NCBI RefSeq assembly: GCF_027580225.2
Contig: NW_027395284.1
Location: 2,003,478 to 2,067,477 of the forward strand
DNA length: 64,000 bases
Reading direction: 5' to 3'
Origin: Misgurnus anguillicaudatus
Taxonomy: Eukaryota; Chordata; Actinopteri; Cypriniformes; Cobitidae
The position numbers were made by a program, and so were the translations under genes. The notes below the pieces were generated by a model that had not been told where the DNA came from, ran no database searches, and worked only from the letters and a program-made list of their open reading frames with translations. How positions within the stretch are numbered: the first letter of the stretch is position 1; each line of letters begins with the position of its first letter. Shown here piece by piece: positions 24,096 through 34,694 of this stretch.

Positions 24096-24870
24096 TGAAA
24101 TGATTTTATTTTATTTACTTAACAGTAAAGATGAATAAATTAATGAATAAAACTATCACAATAAATGAAAACATAGAAGTCCAAACCATATGAAACAAAA
24201 CTTTATTCAAATGTATTTTTCTAACAAACTATTACATATTTACTGCCATCTCAGCACAGCTGTTGCAATTCTGCAGCTTTATTTTTAACAAAGCATGCAC
24301 TTTGTGGGATATCCTGGGTCTGTACATGATTTACAAAATAGCCTATTACTTATTGCTTCTGGTGTTTTTGAATGTAAAAAACAAGTGAACGTAATAAGTA
24401 GATGTCACACAACAGTATAAAACTTAATTGAGAATCGAAATATATAATATGTTGTAAAAAATGTGTTGTTGTTGGTTAAATTTTACATTCATAAATGTAC
24501 ATTTTGTAAAACTACGTTTTGTAGTGTTTAAAGAGGAATTTGAATTTATTTGGATACCTTAAAAAGTATGAAAAGTCCCAAAGCAAGATATTTATGTACC
24601 TTACTACAGGATTTTGAATTAGGAATGTGAAATCCCCGTATATGCGTTTTATTTTTGATGTATTTTTTTCTTTTCATTTTATTTATTTCATTATTTATTT
24701 ATTTTACTTAATATGTAGCCTACAGATGAATGTAAATGTAATGTCTTTGTATGTAAATCTTAGTCTTGTTTTGTAATTCTCATAGTTATAAATGCCTTTT
24801 GTTTCTCCTTTAAAAGTAAGCACTGAATAAAAAAAACAGTATAAAACAATAAAAATAGCCGATTCACCGC
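24096..24870. other. Unannotated intergenic DNA
   Basis: AT-rich background; no gene recognised. Confidence 0.4.
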
Positions 24871-25011
24871 ACCTTTAATGCTTCGTCTCCATCGTCCTCG
24901 CGTCTTTCCTCGCTTGCATCCTATGAGGGTGGAGCTTAGATGCGAGGAAGTTCCATTCCAATCAAATCACAGTGGAAAACGCAAGCCACGCCCGGTATTT
25001 TCCTCATATGA

Positions 25012-25258
25012 TGGCCGTTTCTCAAACCGAAGGCTGGAGCCTCCGGAGGTCGCATTTCCAGGCTCCTCCTACGTCATCCAGGCTGTCTTATTTCAGAATA
25101 TTAACAATTATAAAGTTAACTTTTATTCTTTGTTAATCGTAAATTGTTGTAATATGCTTATGATTTGCGAATGCTTAAATCGCCAGACTTAATGACGTAT
25201 GCAGCCTGCATACAGTATGCGACTCCGGAGGCTGCAGGCTTCGGATTGAAAACGGTCA
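25012..25258. repeat. TIR element (CCGTTTCTCAAACCGAAGGC ends)
   Basis: The left arm GGCCGTTTCTCAAACCGAAG with CCTCCGGAGGTCGCAT and the right arm ATGCGACTCCGGAGG with TTCGGATTGAAAACGG are inverted repeats of about 45 bp. The frame at 24878-25192 runs into it and shows no domain. Confidence 0.5.
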
Positions 25259-25259
25259 C

Positions 25260-26480
25260 CAACCCAATATTTCGTTGCACTCGAAATACGTAATAAGTTA
25301 CGTAAGTAAAATCGATCGCGGCTTCCTGTTTACAGTAAGTTTAACTTTAATCTATTACCCAGTAAATTCAGTGCTTTTATATAAATGAAAGATTTTATTT
25401 ATCTTTAGAAATGTCTTTGATGTAAAATCAACTGTCATATCTCTGTTGTGCACAGTAATGTCATATCCTGCCTTAAACTTTCATTTCTGAACTATACCTT
25501 GATTTGAGACATCATATTTTTAACAAGCAACACACACTTTTACAACATGACACTCTTATGTGTTCCTTTTTAAATATGGCTTTTTAAAGATATGGAGCTT
25601 TGCTCTGAAATCATAGTTGATTCTTATGTTTTTTTCTTCATATTTTTGATGCATCTCCATCTCTATGTCCATGCTTTAAGCTACCTTAAAGATCTTTTAT
25701 AGCCATTTGTTCCTAAACCATCATTGAATGATTTGTGCCCTGTTTCTTTTGATTAACAATCTCTTCTCGAGCAGTCATCATATTTTTTGTAATTATATTT
25801 TTCCCTAAAGTCCACATGTTGTCTTTGTTATCTCTCACTGTTGATCTGTGTCTCTCACCATGATGCTTTTGCTTTTGGATGGTATTTGAAGTTACAGCAG
25901 AAATAGTTCAAGTGTGAAAAACACATCTCGAGACCCCTGTGCACTGTTTTGTGCCGCCCCATCCAGCTGTCTTTGAAAAGCAAGAACATGTTATGTTATG
26001 CTAATGGGTCCACTTGTTCTTGGTTTGTGTCATTTGTTGAGGCGTGTTGACTGTAGTTGCAGATGGACCTCTGAAAATATAACGGTTGCGGGTGTACATA
26101 AATGACATTTTTAATAATTTTTTTAAATTACCAGGGCCGCCCAATGGGTTTATACGGCCCCAGGCGAGACCATGAAAATGGGGCCCACTGGTTTAAAAAT
26201 GGTCATAGCACTGCAATTTGACAAGTGAAAGTGACACACACAAAAATGAGAATTTATATATTTAAGTGTAGAAGTTTTTATTATGTGCAACTTATAAAGC
26301 AATGTTGTTTCTACAGTACTGTATGCATCAATACAAATATCATGGATTTTAAAGGGGGGGGGGGGGGGGTTAATGGTATTTCAAGCATTCTGACTTATTA
26401 ACACAGTTATAGAGTTGTTTCCTCATGCTAAACGTAGGCAAAGTGTCAAAACAGCAGTTGGACGTGTTACAGAGTATTTC
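25260..26480. other. Unannotated DNA with repeat debris and a G-run
   Basis: GGGCCGCCCAATGGG... near 26135 and GGGGCCCACTGG near 26180 look repeat-derived, and there is a run of about 15 G near 26355. No gene signal. Confidence 0.35.
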
Positions 26481-26760
26481 TGTGCCGAATGCACTTCGCC
26501 AGGGTTCCTACAAGTTTCGGCAAGTTTTTTTCGATTACAGTTCTAACTGACGTTTCAGGGGTTTTCGATAGGTATCACTTCTTTATATGGGCTTCCACCG
26601 GAAAACGTCCCCCGGAAAACCCCGCCCAAGACATCCAGCCTTATGGAAACAATGGATATAGTTTATTATCCGGGGTAGCAGCGGAGTTTTGCGTGTGTGT
26701 TTGATTCAGTGGATTTTCCCAACCGGGTCATGACGAGTTGCACGCGGTAAGTAAGACTTC
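26480..26760 (+). other. GC-richer patch with donor-like site
   Basis: Locally CpG-rich, with CCACCGGAAAACGTCCCCCGG and a donor-like GCGGTAAGTAAG at about 26747-26757. The 71-codon frame at 26489-26704 has no recognisable domain. It could be a repeat or an untranslated exon; undecided. Confidence 0.2.
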
Positions 26761-27101
26761 TGTCTTATGTTGGAAATAGTCGCGTGCATATTATATAAAT
26801 GACACGAACATGTAGTGAATCATAAGTTAAAACAGTGTTGTATAGTGTTGCATGACTCGTACTCGCTCCTCCTGCGAAAGTAACTCCTCCTTCTTCATTT
26901 TTTCCTATGTTATCGGAAAGATTCGGTAAAGCTAATCTTTCATTTATAAATCTGATTAAACTAAAGACTCTTCAGAGATATAAAGGATGTCATACTACTC
27001 TATAGGTACTCCAGATTAACATCAGAAATGCAGAAACAGCGTGTATTACATGAGCTTTAATACAAAATAACTACTATAGGGTGATATAGTATTCTGTATA
27101 C

Positions 27102-27565
27102 TAGTGGCGGCCGGTGACTTCTTTTTTCGAGGGCACTCAATGTGAAGTTCGTCACGACATGTATGTACCCCATCATGTGTGTGGTTCGGTGTGTCGAGTG
27201 AATCTATGTGCATCACGTGTCTTGTCAAAATAAGTGCCTGCTGCAGACGCGTCCAAAGGGTTTATGATAAAAGAGACGCTCGTGTTTGCTAGATACTCGC
27301 ATAATCTCATGCGTAATCAGAGTTTACTGTTAAGGGAGTGTCTTGCGTGCATTTTGTGAACATGAGCGTCTCTTTTATCATAAACTGTTTTGACGCGTGT
27401 GCAGCAGGTAGTATAGGTACTTATTTTGAAAAAAAAAAAACAGGTAATGCACATGGTTCACATGACGCAACAAACACATATTTTGAAAACACGAGCGACA
27501 CACAACACTTCGAACACATATTTTGAATTTGCGCCCCTCGGATGAGCAGTCACGAGCTGCCACTG
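27102..27565 (+). mobile_element. hAT-like MITE (AGTGGCGGCCGGTG ends), copy 1
   Basis: Ends TAGTGGCGGCCGGTG and GAGCTGCCACTG. An exact 8-bp target duplication CTGTATAC lies at 27094-27101 and 27566-27573. 464 bp, no transposase. The second copy is at 58820-59276. Confidence 0.85.
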
Positions 27566-27867
27566 CTGTATACTGTTTTTGAACCTTACTATAGCAATTT
27601 TTTTAGTATCTAAGAATTTTACCACAGTTTAGTATAGTAAATGACATATAATAGTCTTTTTGATATGGATTAATTTATAAAGGGTGATGGACATTTTTCT
27701 TGTGTTTTTAAATTAGCATACACATTAAACAATGTAAAGCAGAACATAGGTCTAAGCCTAAGCCTACCACCGCAACCTCACTAAAATAAGTGGGGTTTTA
27801 TCTTTGTTGAAAGATGTTTACAAACATTACAGGGTGCGCCCTCATCCAGGAGGCAGAAAGCACGATT

Positions 27868-29037
27868 GGGGGGCGTATTACAGAAAAGTCCTAACTTTAA
27901 AATCTTATCTTAACTGTTTGGTAACCATGGTCATTTCAGTTAGGACCTCGTTTAAGACAAAAGCTATTACAGAATGATGTTCCTAAATGCATTATCTTAT
28001 CTTAACTGCAGATAGGAAAGTGGTGTTACAGAAGCATCCAAACTTGACAAAACATCCTAAAAACTTTAGGGTAACCTCACAGGTGTCCTAACTTAAAACT
28101 TTAATGAGAGCCAGCTGAAACAATCACATTATGATAGAGCTGCGGGAGAATGAAATTACATTTTTCACAAAGTGGAGGATGAAAAACATCAATGTTTGTT
28201 TTTGGATTACTCTTTGAATGTTTTTTACCTTCACACACTTGATGGGATTATAGTGAATACAGTACACACTTGACTCAGCATCTATTTCTTGTCATGTCTC
28301 TTATCAAATGTTAAAATATACAATAGTATCCTAGCACTTAGGAAGAATAATTTTTTTAATTTTTGTAAGTCACATTTGCTAAATGTTTAAATTAAATGGT
28401 AACTGATAGATGATGTGCTAAAACACTAATACAAAAAACACAGACTATGATTACTATGAATTTAATAAAATGTATTTTTCTGGCCCATTGAAATTAAAAG
28501 GACAATTCTTTTGTTTACTGTAGCAGCAGCTCACGCATGGCTGGTTGTTTGGTAACAGACATGACAGTTGATAGCGGAAACATGATTAAGCGATTTGGGA
28601 TTTCCTAACTAGAGATGAGATAAGATTTGGTGAGATAAGATGAGAATCCTAAATCAATTTAAGATTTGATTCTGTAATATGAATTTGTGAAAAATCTTAA
28701 CTTAAAGGAACAGTATGTAAGAAATGTATATCAATTAATCATAAAATGGCTCTGATACTAGACATTAAGAAATAATTTTCATTTCAAATACTTATATCAC
28801 CGACAACAGTGGTCTTGCCAGGATATTGTCATTTAAAAAGTGGAGTTGCAGCCCTCAACTGATGTTTATGTTGTCATTTTGTGTATTGGCCACCAGTTAT
28901 GTGATTGCAGTACCAGTTTTAGCCACAAGTTTTGTGATTGCAATACCAGTTTTGGCCACAATACTACATACTGTTCCTTTAACACATCATATCCTAAGTT
29001 AAGACCTGAGATAGAAAGTTTCTGTAATAAGCCCCCA
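27868..29037. mobile_element. TIR element (GGGGGGCGTATTACAGAAA ends), interrupted
   Basis: Left GGGGGGCGTATTACAGAAAA with CCTAACTTTAAAATCTTATC. Right AAGTTAAGACCTGAGATAG with TTTCTGTAATAAGCCCCC. The TTACAGAA motif recurs internally (27968, 28026). A TTAA element at 28706-28978 sits inside. Confidence 0.55.
28706..28978. mobile_element. TTAA-type MITE (AGGAACAGTATGTAAG ends), nested
   Basis: TTAA (28702-28705), AGGAACAGTATGTAAG ... CTACATACTGTTCCT, TTAA (28979-28982). 273 bp. It interrupts the 27868-29037 element. The frame at 28840-29061 crosses the junction and contains a short internal duplication (GTGATTGCA.TACCAGTTTT), so it is not taken as coding. Confidence 0.85.
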
Positions 29038-29500
29038 GGTCCGCTACTGCAACAACCTTAATTATTGAAGCGTAAAACTTGATTTTAGTTGGATCTGTTT
29101 TTCTGTCTTTATTTTTGCAGTGTTACTGTGATACATGTATGAATTATAATGTTAGGCTAGTAACGTAATAGTCGCATCTACTGGTATGTTAACATCAGGC
29201 ACCCAGCACTGGCTCTGTTGGTACTATTATCCATGCAGCAACTCCTTGGCATTTTGACTTACAGACACAGCTACTATCATACAACACAATGCACGTCTCT
29301 TCTTTCTGCCTCTTGGTTGCGCGCGCAAGCAGTTACTGACATCGGCGAGCAACCCATCTATTGTCTATTGTGCTTCATTCACATTGAAGCTTTCTTGCTT
29401 TGAAAGACATATCACAACTAAAACATGAGTTTTAATTGCATGGAGCATGGTCAAATAAATCCATTGCTGCCATAAGTATATATTATTAAACAATTATAAA
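29038..29500. other. Unannotated intergenic DNA
   Basis: No gene or repeat recognised. Confidence 0.4.
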
Positions 29501-29689
29501 ACAGGCAGTTCTGTTTTTTCATTCTGATTGGTTGAAACGCGTTCTAAGTCATGATAAGATACACCGGTAACCTCACGGTTCAGACCACATTACATAAGTA
29601 TCATTGCGCCACTGTTGCTGTGTACTGATTTAATCATATTTTTAATTTGTCTACAATTGCACAATTAATGGCGATATCCAGATAAATGT

Positions 29690-30010
29690 CAATAAATATT
29701 GTTGAGTCATCTCGTCGATAAAGAGAAAACGTTGTCTGAGGAGTTTATAACTCAAGTTCATAAGTCCACTATTATCCACTTACTCAATTTAAACACTGAC
29801 ACATTCACTCAACACTGAAAACTGCGTGTTTTCATCAGGCTCTGAATCTGATCTCTAACAAAAGGTCTTCACCAAAATTGAATTATCTCCGCTTTTAGCT
29901 AAAAAATTGAGAGGTGATAAGAGAACAAATGAAGGTCGGATTAAACTTTTTTTGTTTGTTTTTGTTTGAAAGCGGATGGTCTGTTCTTTCATTTGATATT
30001 TTATGTTTAT
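29690..30010. repeat. Fragment related to the CTCTTTCACCGCC element
   Basis: Shares CTGAATCTGATCTCTAACAAAAG, GAGGTGATAAGAGAACAAAT and GAAAGCGGATGGTCTG with 14190-14575. Degraded. Confidence 0.5.
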
Positions 30011-30083
30011 TTAAAGAAGGTAATTTTTCTGCAAGGCATTAAACTAAAACTGGGTGGCAACTTAAAAAAAAAAAACGCTGACG

Positions 30084-31420
30084 GGGAAAGAGCTCAGCAT
30101 GCTTCCATATTTGATCATCACAACAACAGTTGCACAATATAAATGTTAATGTATAAATTAGATGAATGGTGATTTATAAAATAAACACCACAGTCTTAAA
30201 TCATATTTTCATTGTGTCTTTGCTGCATCTCTGTTGGTTGGGAACTGCGCTCTGTTTCAGTCACACTTGATTCTGAGGAACTGCTTTGTTTGGCGGAAGA
30301 GTAATATTTGTACTAATATAATTACAACTTATTTGTGTTTTATTTTATAAAATCCCGCTAACATTATGCATATGAAGTAACCGTTTTATAAACGCAATAA
30401 ACCCCTCGAAGCAGTGGGGTTACCAGTGCATTTTATAACAGCTAAGGGGGTTTTAGGCACTCCGTGAGCACAACGCCCCTTAGCTGTTATAAAATGCACT
30501 GGTAACCCACTGCTTCTTGGGGTTTATTGCTTTATTATACAAGCTAGCACAAAGTATCACATAATACGCAAATGTGTTAAACTTTAAAGGTCTTGAGCAA
30601 CCTCAAAATATTAATTAATATTGAAAAAAATGGCAAATATTGGTGGGGTATGAGCATGAACTTTTAAAAGTTGAAAAATAAGGACCACCCTAATACTACA
30701 TTACCCATAATCCTAAACGTTTCATTTCTAAGCATGCGCAATTTGACACACAACTCCGCAAGCGCAATCGCTTCATTAACATTATGCAAATTAGCCGACT
30801 CTTCTTCTATTTTGTAATGTTTTCTGTCTTAATGTATACTGATGATTTGTATTTTTTGTCATTTTACTATCGACTGTTGTGTGGAGAGTTTATTAAATCA
30901 CTGTGGGGTTTTTCACCTACCATTTTTGTGACCCATATGTTAATCAAAAAGGCCGCTGCGCATGCAACCAGTATTGCCCCCTGATCACGCCTTTGCTGTT
31001 TGTGTACTTACATATTATTTTTATGCTTGGTGGGCCTTCGTGTTGTCGTAGTGCCTGTATTGCCTGTTGGACGGGCTGGCCCTTAAAATTACTATTACTA
31101 ATTACTATTATTTTGTCTGATTAAAAAATAAATGCATTGGTTTATGATGCATGCATAATAACATAATATCATAAATGTGCGTGGTCATGTGGTTACATGT
31201 TTAAATGCATTCATCTGTCTGCTGTATGTTACGCAAGAAATAATTTTGCAGCTTAGTCTTCTTGAATAAAGAAGGAAGTCTTGAGCTATGATTATAAATA
31301 GCATTGTTATACCAGTACAGTATGTATATTTTTTTTACAAATTGAGAGCTGATGCAGAGGGAGAGCATTTATTAAAACATATTAGTCGGTTTACACAAAG
31401 CAATCATACAGCCGTAAATG
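30084..31420 (+). repeat. Tandem duplication, unit 1
   Basis: This ~1.34-kb unit starts GGGGAAAGAGCTCAGCATGC and repeats at 31421 as GGGGAAAGAGTTCAGCATGC. It includes GGTGATTTATAAAATAAACACC, a long hairpin at 30397-30530, and the tract CATCTGTCTGCTGTATGTTACG. The frames at 30784-31124 and 31288-31485 lie within it and show no domain. Confidence 0.8.
30397..30530. repeat. Long hairpin in unit 1
   Basis: GCAATAAACCCCTCGAAGCAG ... TTATAACAGCTAAGGGG pairs with CCCCTTAGCTGTTATAA ... TTCTTGGGGTTTATTGC. Arms are about 55 bp with a loop of about 25 bp. Confidence 0.8.
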
Positions 31421-32285
31421 ATTGCGGGGAAAGAGTTCAGCATGCTTCCATATTTGATCATCACAACAACAGTTGCGCAAATTAAAATGTTAATGTATAA
31501 ATTAGATGAATGGTGATTTATAAAATAAACACCACAGTCCTAAATCATATTTTCATTGTGTCTTTGCTGCATCTCTGTTGGTTGGAAACTGCGCTCTGTT
31601 TCAGTCACACTTGATTCTGAGGAACTACTTTATTTGGCGGAAGAGCAATATTTGTACTAATATAATTACAACTTATTTGTGTTTTATTTTATAGATCCCG
31701 CTAACGTTATGCATATGAAGTAACCGTTTTATAAACGCAATAAACCCCTCGAAGCAGTGGGGTTACCAGTGCATTTTACCGCATGCATTTTACGCTTCGC
31801 GTCGTGCCTAACAACGCCCCTTAGCTGTTATAAAATGCACTGGTAACCCACAGCTTCTTGGGGTTTATTGCTTTATTATACAAGCTAGCACAAAGTATCA
31901 CATAATACGCAAATGTGTTAAACTTTAAAGGTCTTGAGCAACCTCAAAATATTAATTAATATTGAAAAAATTGCCAATTTTTTTATTTATTTATTAAAAA
32001 ATATTGGTGGGGTATGAGCATGAACTTTTAAAAGTTGAAAAATAAGGACCACCCTAATACTACATTACCCATAATCCATTCATCTGTCTGCTGTATGTTA
32101 CGCAAGAAATAATTTTGCAGCTTAGTCTTCTAGAATAAAGAAGGAAGTCTTGAGCTATGATTATAAATAGCATTGTTATACCAGTACAGTATGTATATTT
32201 TTTACAAATTGAGAGCTGATGCAGAGGGAGAGCATTTATTAAAACATATTAGTCGGTTTACACAAAGCAATCATACAGCCGTAAA
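31421..32285 (+). repeat. Tandem duplication, unit 2, with internal deletion
   Basis: Matches unit 1 but jumps from ACATTACCCATAATCC straight to ATTCATCTGTCTGCTG, removing about 495 bp that unit 1 keeps (about 30714-31208). Its hairpin (about 31735-31870) has lost part of the left arm and has a different loop with TACGCTTCGCGTCG. A TTTATTTATTTATT insertion lies near 31980. Confidence 0.8.
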
Positions 32286-32395
32286 AAGAAATTACAATCC
32301 AATTTTGTTATAATGTGAGTGAGCAGTGAATGTATCCTAGATATTATCCCAAGTGACTTTTATTTGAAATACAATTTTTAAAAACTGTTTAGTTT

Positions 32396-32715
32396 AGGGC
32401 TGGGAAAAGATTAATCGCGATTAATCGCATACAAAATAAAAAAGTTTTTTTGCATAATATATGTACATAATATATTCATGTCAGATTTTTTTAAATTTAT
32501 ATATACCTTTTTTTTTAAATTTATATATAATATAGAATATATAAAAATATAAATGAATATATATACACATGTAAATGTTTCTTAAAATACATACATGAAT
32601 GTGTGCGTATTTATATGTACATAATAATTACACACACTCATATTTTATGCCAAAAATCACTTTTATTTTGTATGCGGTTAATCGTGATTCTAAATCTTAA
32701 TCTTAGTTAAATCGT
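32396..32715. repeat. GGGCTGGGAAAAGATTAATCGCGATTAATCGCA palindromic MITE
   Basis: Starts AGGGCTGGGAAAAGATTAATC; the inner arms CATACAAAATAAAA and TTTTATTTTGTATGCGG are complementary. Same family as 36716-37067. The right terminus is decayed. Confidence 0.6.
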
Positions 32716-32789
32716 TCGAAAGGCTGGCGTATAAAAGTCTAAATTGATACATTGGTATTAATGGTTTCACAGACATGGCTTAGCTAAAG

Positions 32790-33255
32790 ACAGAACTAGG
32801 CCTTACCCAGCATTCAAAAACCGAGACGTTGAAATGACAACTAACTATAGACTCAATACAGTCCGGCTTTGAGTAACCCACACCCTAAATAACCTTAAAT
32901 TGGGTTACAGGCCATTTTTGCCAAAATAACTTGAAGATGTATGATATTCCAACATGTAAGCAAAGTCAACAGGTGTTTGCTTTTATTTGTTACGCATCAT
33001 CTATTCTTGGGCTATGGTTAGACGTCTATTAGACTTTCACTGGCAGCCCAAACTTAGCCTTGTTTTAGTCAAAAATGCTTGCTGGGTAGTTAAGATGATT
33101 AAGCATCTTTAATAAAAATGCCTTAGAAAAGACATTACTGGTGTATATCCTGAGACAAATCAATGGCCCTGGCTTATTTTTACACATGCAAGTTATTTTC
33201 AGTTAAGACAGTTCAAACATCTGTTTTACTCCAGGACTAGGCCAAGACTTTTTTT
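32790..33255. repeat. Degraded copy of the TTTCCCGGACAGGGATTAG MITE
   Basis: Contains GAACTAGGCCTTA, AATGCCTTAGAAAAGACATTACTGG, TGAGACAAATCAATGG and CTCCAGGACTAGGCCAAGAC in the order of the 14583 element, with unrelated sequence in between. Confidence 0.4.
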
Positions 33256-33299
33256 TTCATTGCCTAAACTCTCTCTGAACCCCCACCCCTTATTTCCCT

Positions 33300-33447
33300 T
33301 TTCACCCGTTCTCTCTTCCTGCCATGTAGAGTTTGCTAACTTATATTCTGTGCTGAAGTAACTGTGATGTGTTTCAGGAAATCAGATTCTTTTTCATATC
33401 CACCCATGACGGTTGTGTGTTAATAGGGCGCTTCATTTCGACTGTCA
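33300..33447 (+). other. Possible non-coding first exon / promoter of the integrin gene
   Basis: A donor-like CTGTCA|GTAAGT lies at 33447/33448, about 1.2 kb upstream of the ATG-bearing exon. A pyrimidine-rich stretch with CTCTTCCTGCC (AGGAAG on the other strand, an ETS/PU.1-type core) precedes it at about 33313. Beta-2 integrin promoters are known to use PU.1 and lack a TATA box, so the context is suggestive. The exon start is not defined and the call is inference. Confidence 0.2.
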
Positions 33448-34639
33448 GTAAGTAAGAACAAAACTGTTTAATGTATTTTATTACTTTTTAATGAGCATAA
33501 TGATTTAGTTTTATTGCTCTATTCATCTTTACAGTGTTATTTTAAAAGTGTAGTCGTATTGAAGGTTTCATTTTTATTTGTATGCTAAATCTGAAAGCAT
33601 GGTATAGCTTAAGACTTGAGGGTTGAAATAACCCAGCATAGATTGTTAAGTTTGTCCAAATTGGACGACCCAACATTTTTAGAGTGCATGACTTTAATTA
33701 AACTTTAATAGTTTACTCAAAATTGAACCTTTTTTCAATTTTCAAGATCTTAGGAAGACCGTCTTAGCTGTTTTTTCTATACAATGATAGTAAACAGCAA
33801 GTTTTAAAAAGAATATGTGCAAAGGTTTTAAGCTTATACTTTAAGTATTGTTTATGTTGTCTTATCATAAAAGCTCTTAATGCGTTTAAATGTACATACG
33901 TATTTAGATTGTTACACTTTCACGCACATTAAACGTGTACTTGTTTCAAATCTTGTTGTCATCGTAATGATTAGGGTTCAGGTTAGCGACAGCACATTTT
34001 CCATAAATAAAAAATACATGAGAGCGTGCTGCCCACCTAAACATCTGATTAATCCAGTCAAGTGATTATAGTACTGAAGGTTTGGAACGACATGAGAATG
34101 AGTAACAGATATGACAAAATTTTCATTTTCACATGTTGCCACATAAATGGAAAGAAGAAGTGTCACAATCTTTGGGTAAACTATTCTAATAATATAAAAC
34201 TGGAAGCTTCCTGTAAGTAAAAATAATGGCGCCTTGCTCACCACTTCATGTCACCTTAGACCTAGAGGTGTAAACATATCTCTTTGTGGGCAACTTAGTT
34301 TTTTTGTAGAGAGATGAAGCAATAAATGTAGCTGGAGCAATTATAGCAACCACTCCTCTTCTCTAAAACGTGTCATCGACTTCTGCTAAAACATCTCATC
34401 TGCAGTTTTATGAACTTGACACTTTTTTTTAACGCCTTCCACGGCTGTTGCAAAACTGCACAGAGATAGCACAGTACATCATATCTAGAGATCATTCGTA
34501 AACAGCTAGCAGTAGCACGTTTCAAAATGTATAAAAAAACACACATTTTCTTATTTGCATTTAAGTGTTGGTGCTGAATGTGGTTGTTTGGGAAACTAAA
34601 ATGAAACTAAAACAGAATAATTCTGTTTTACTTTAGGAA

Positions 34640-34694
34640 ATGTTGCTGTCAATTTGCCTGAGGGGGCTTCTCTTGTTGTTGGTAGGAAAACATG
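34640..34694 (+). CDS. itgb2-like: Integrin beta exon: start codon and signal peptide
   Basis: Acceptor TTTACTTTAG ends at 34636, ATG is at 34640-34642, and the donor is CATG|GTAGGT. It encodes 18 codons, mostly leucine-rich, plus one base. No earlier in-frame ATG fits the splice pattern. Confidence 0.75.

Noticed and set aside
24878..25192. 104-codon + strand frame with an Arg/Pro-rich start
   Set aside because: It runs into a terminal-inverted-repeat element and lacks recognisable domains.
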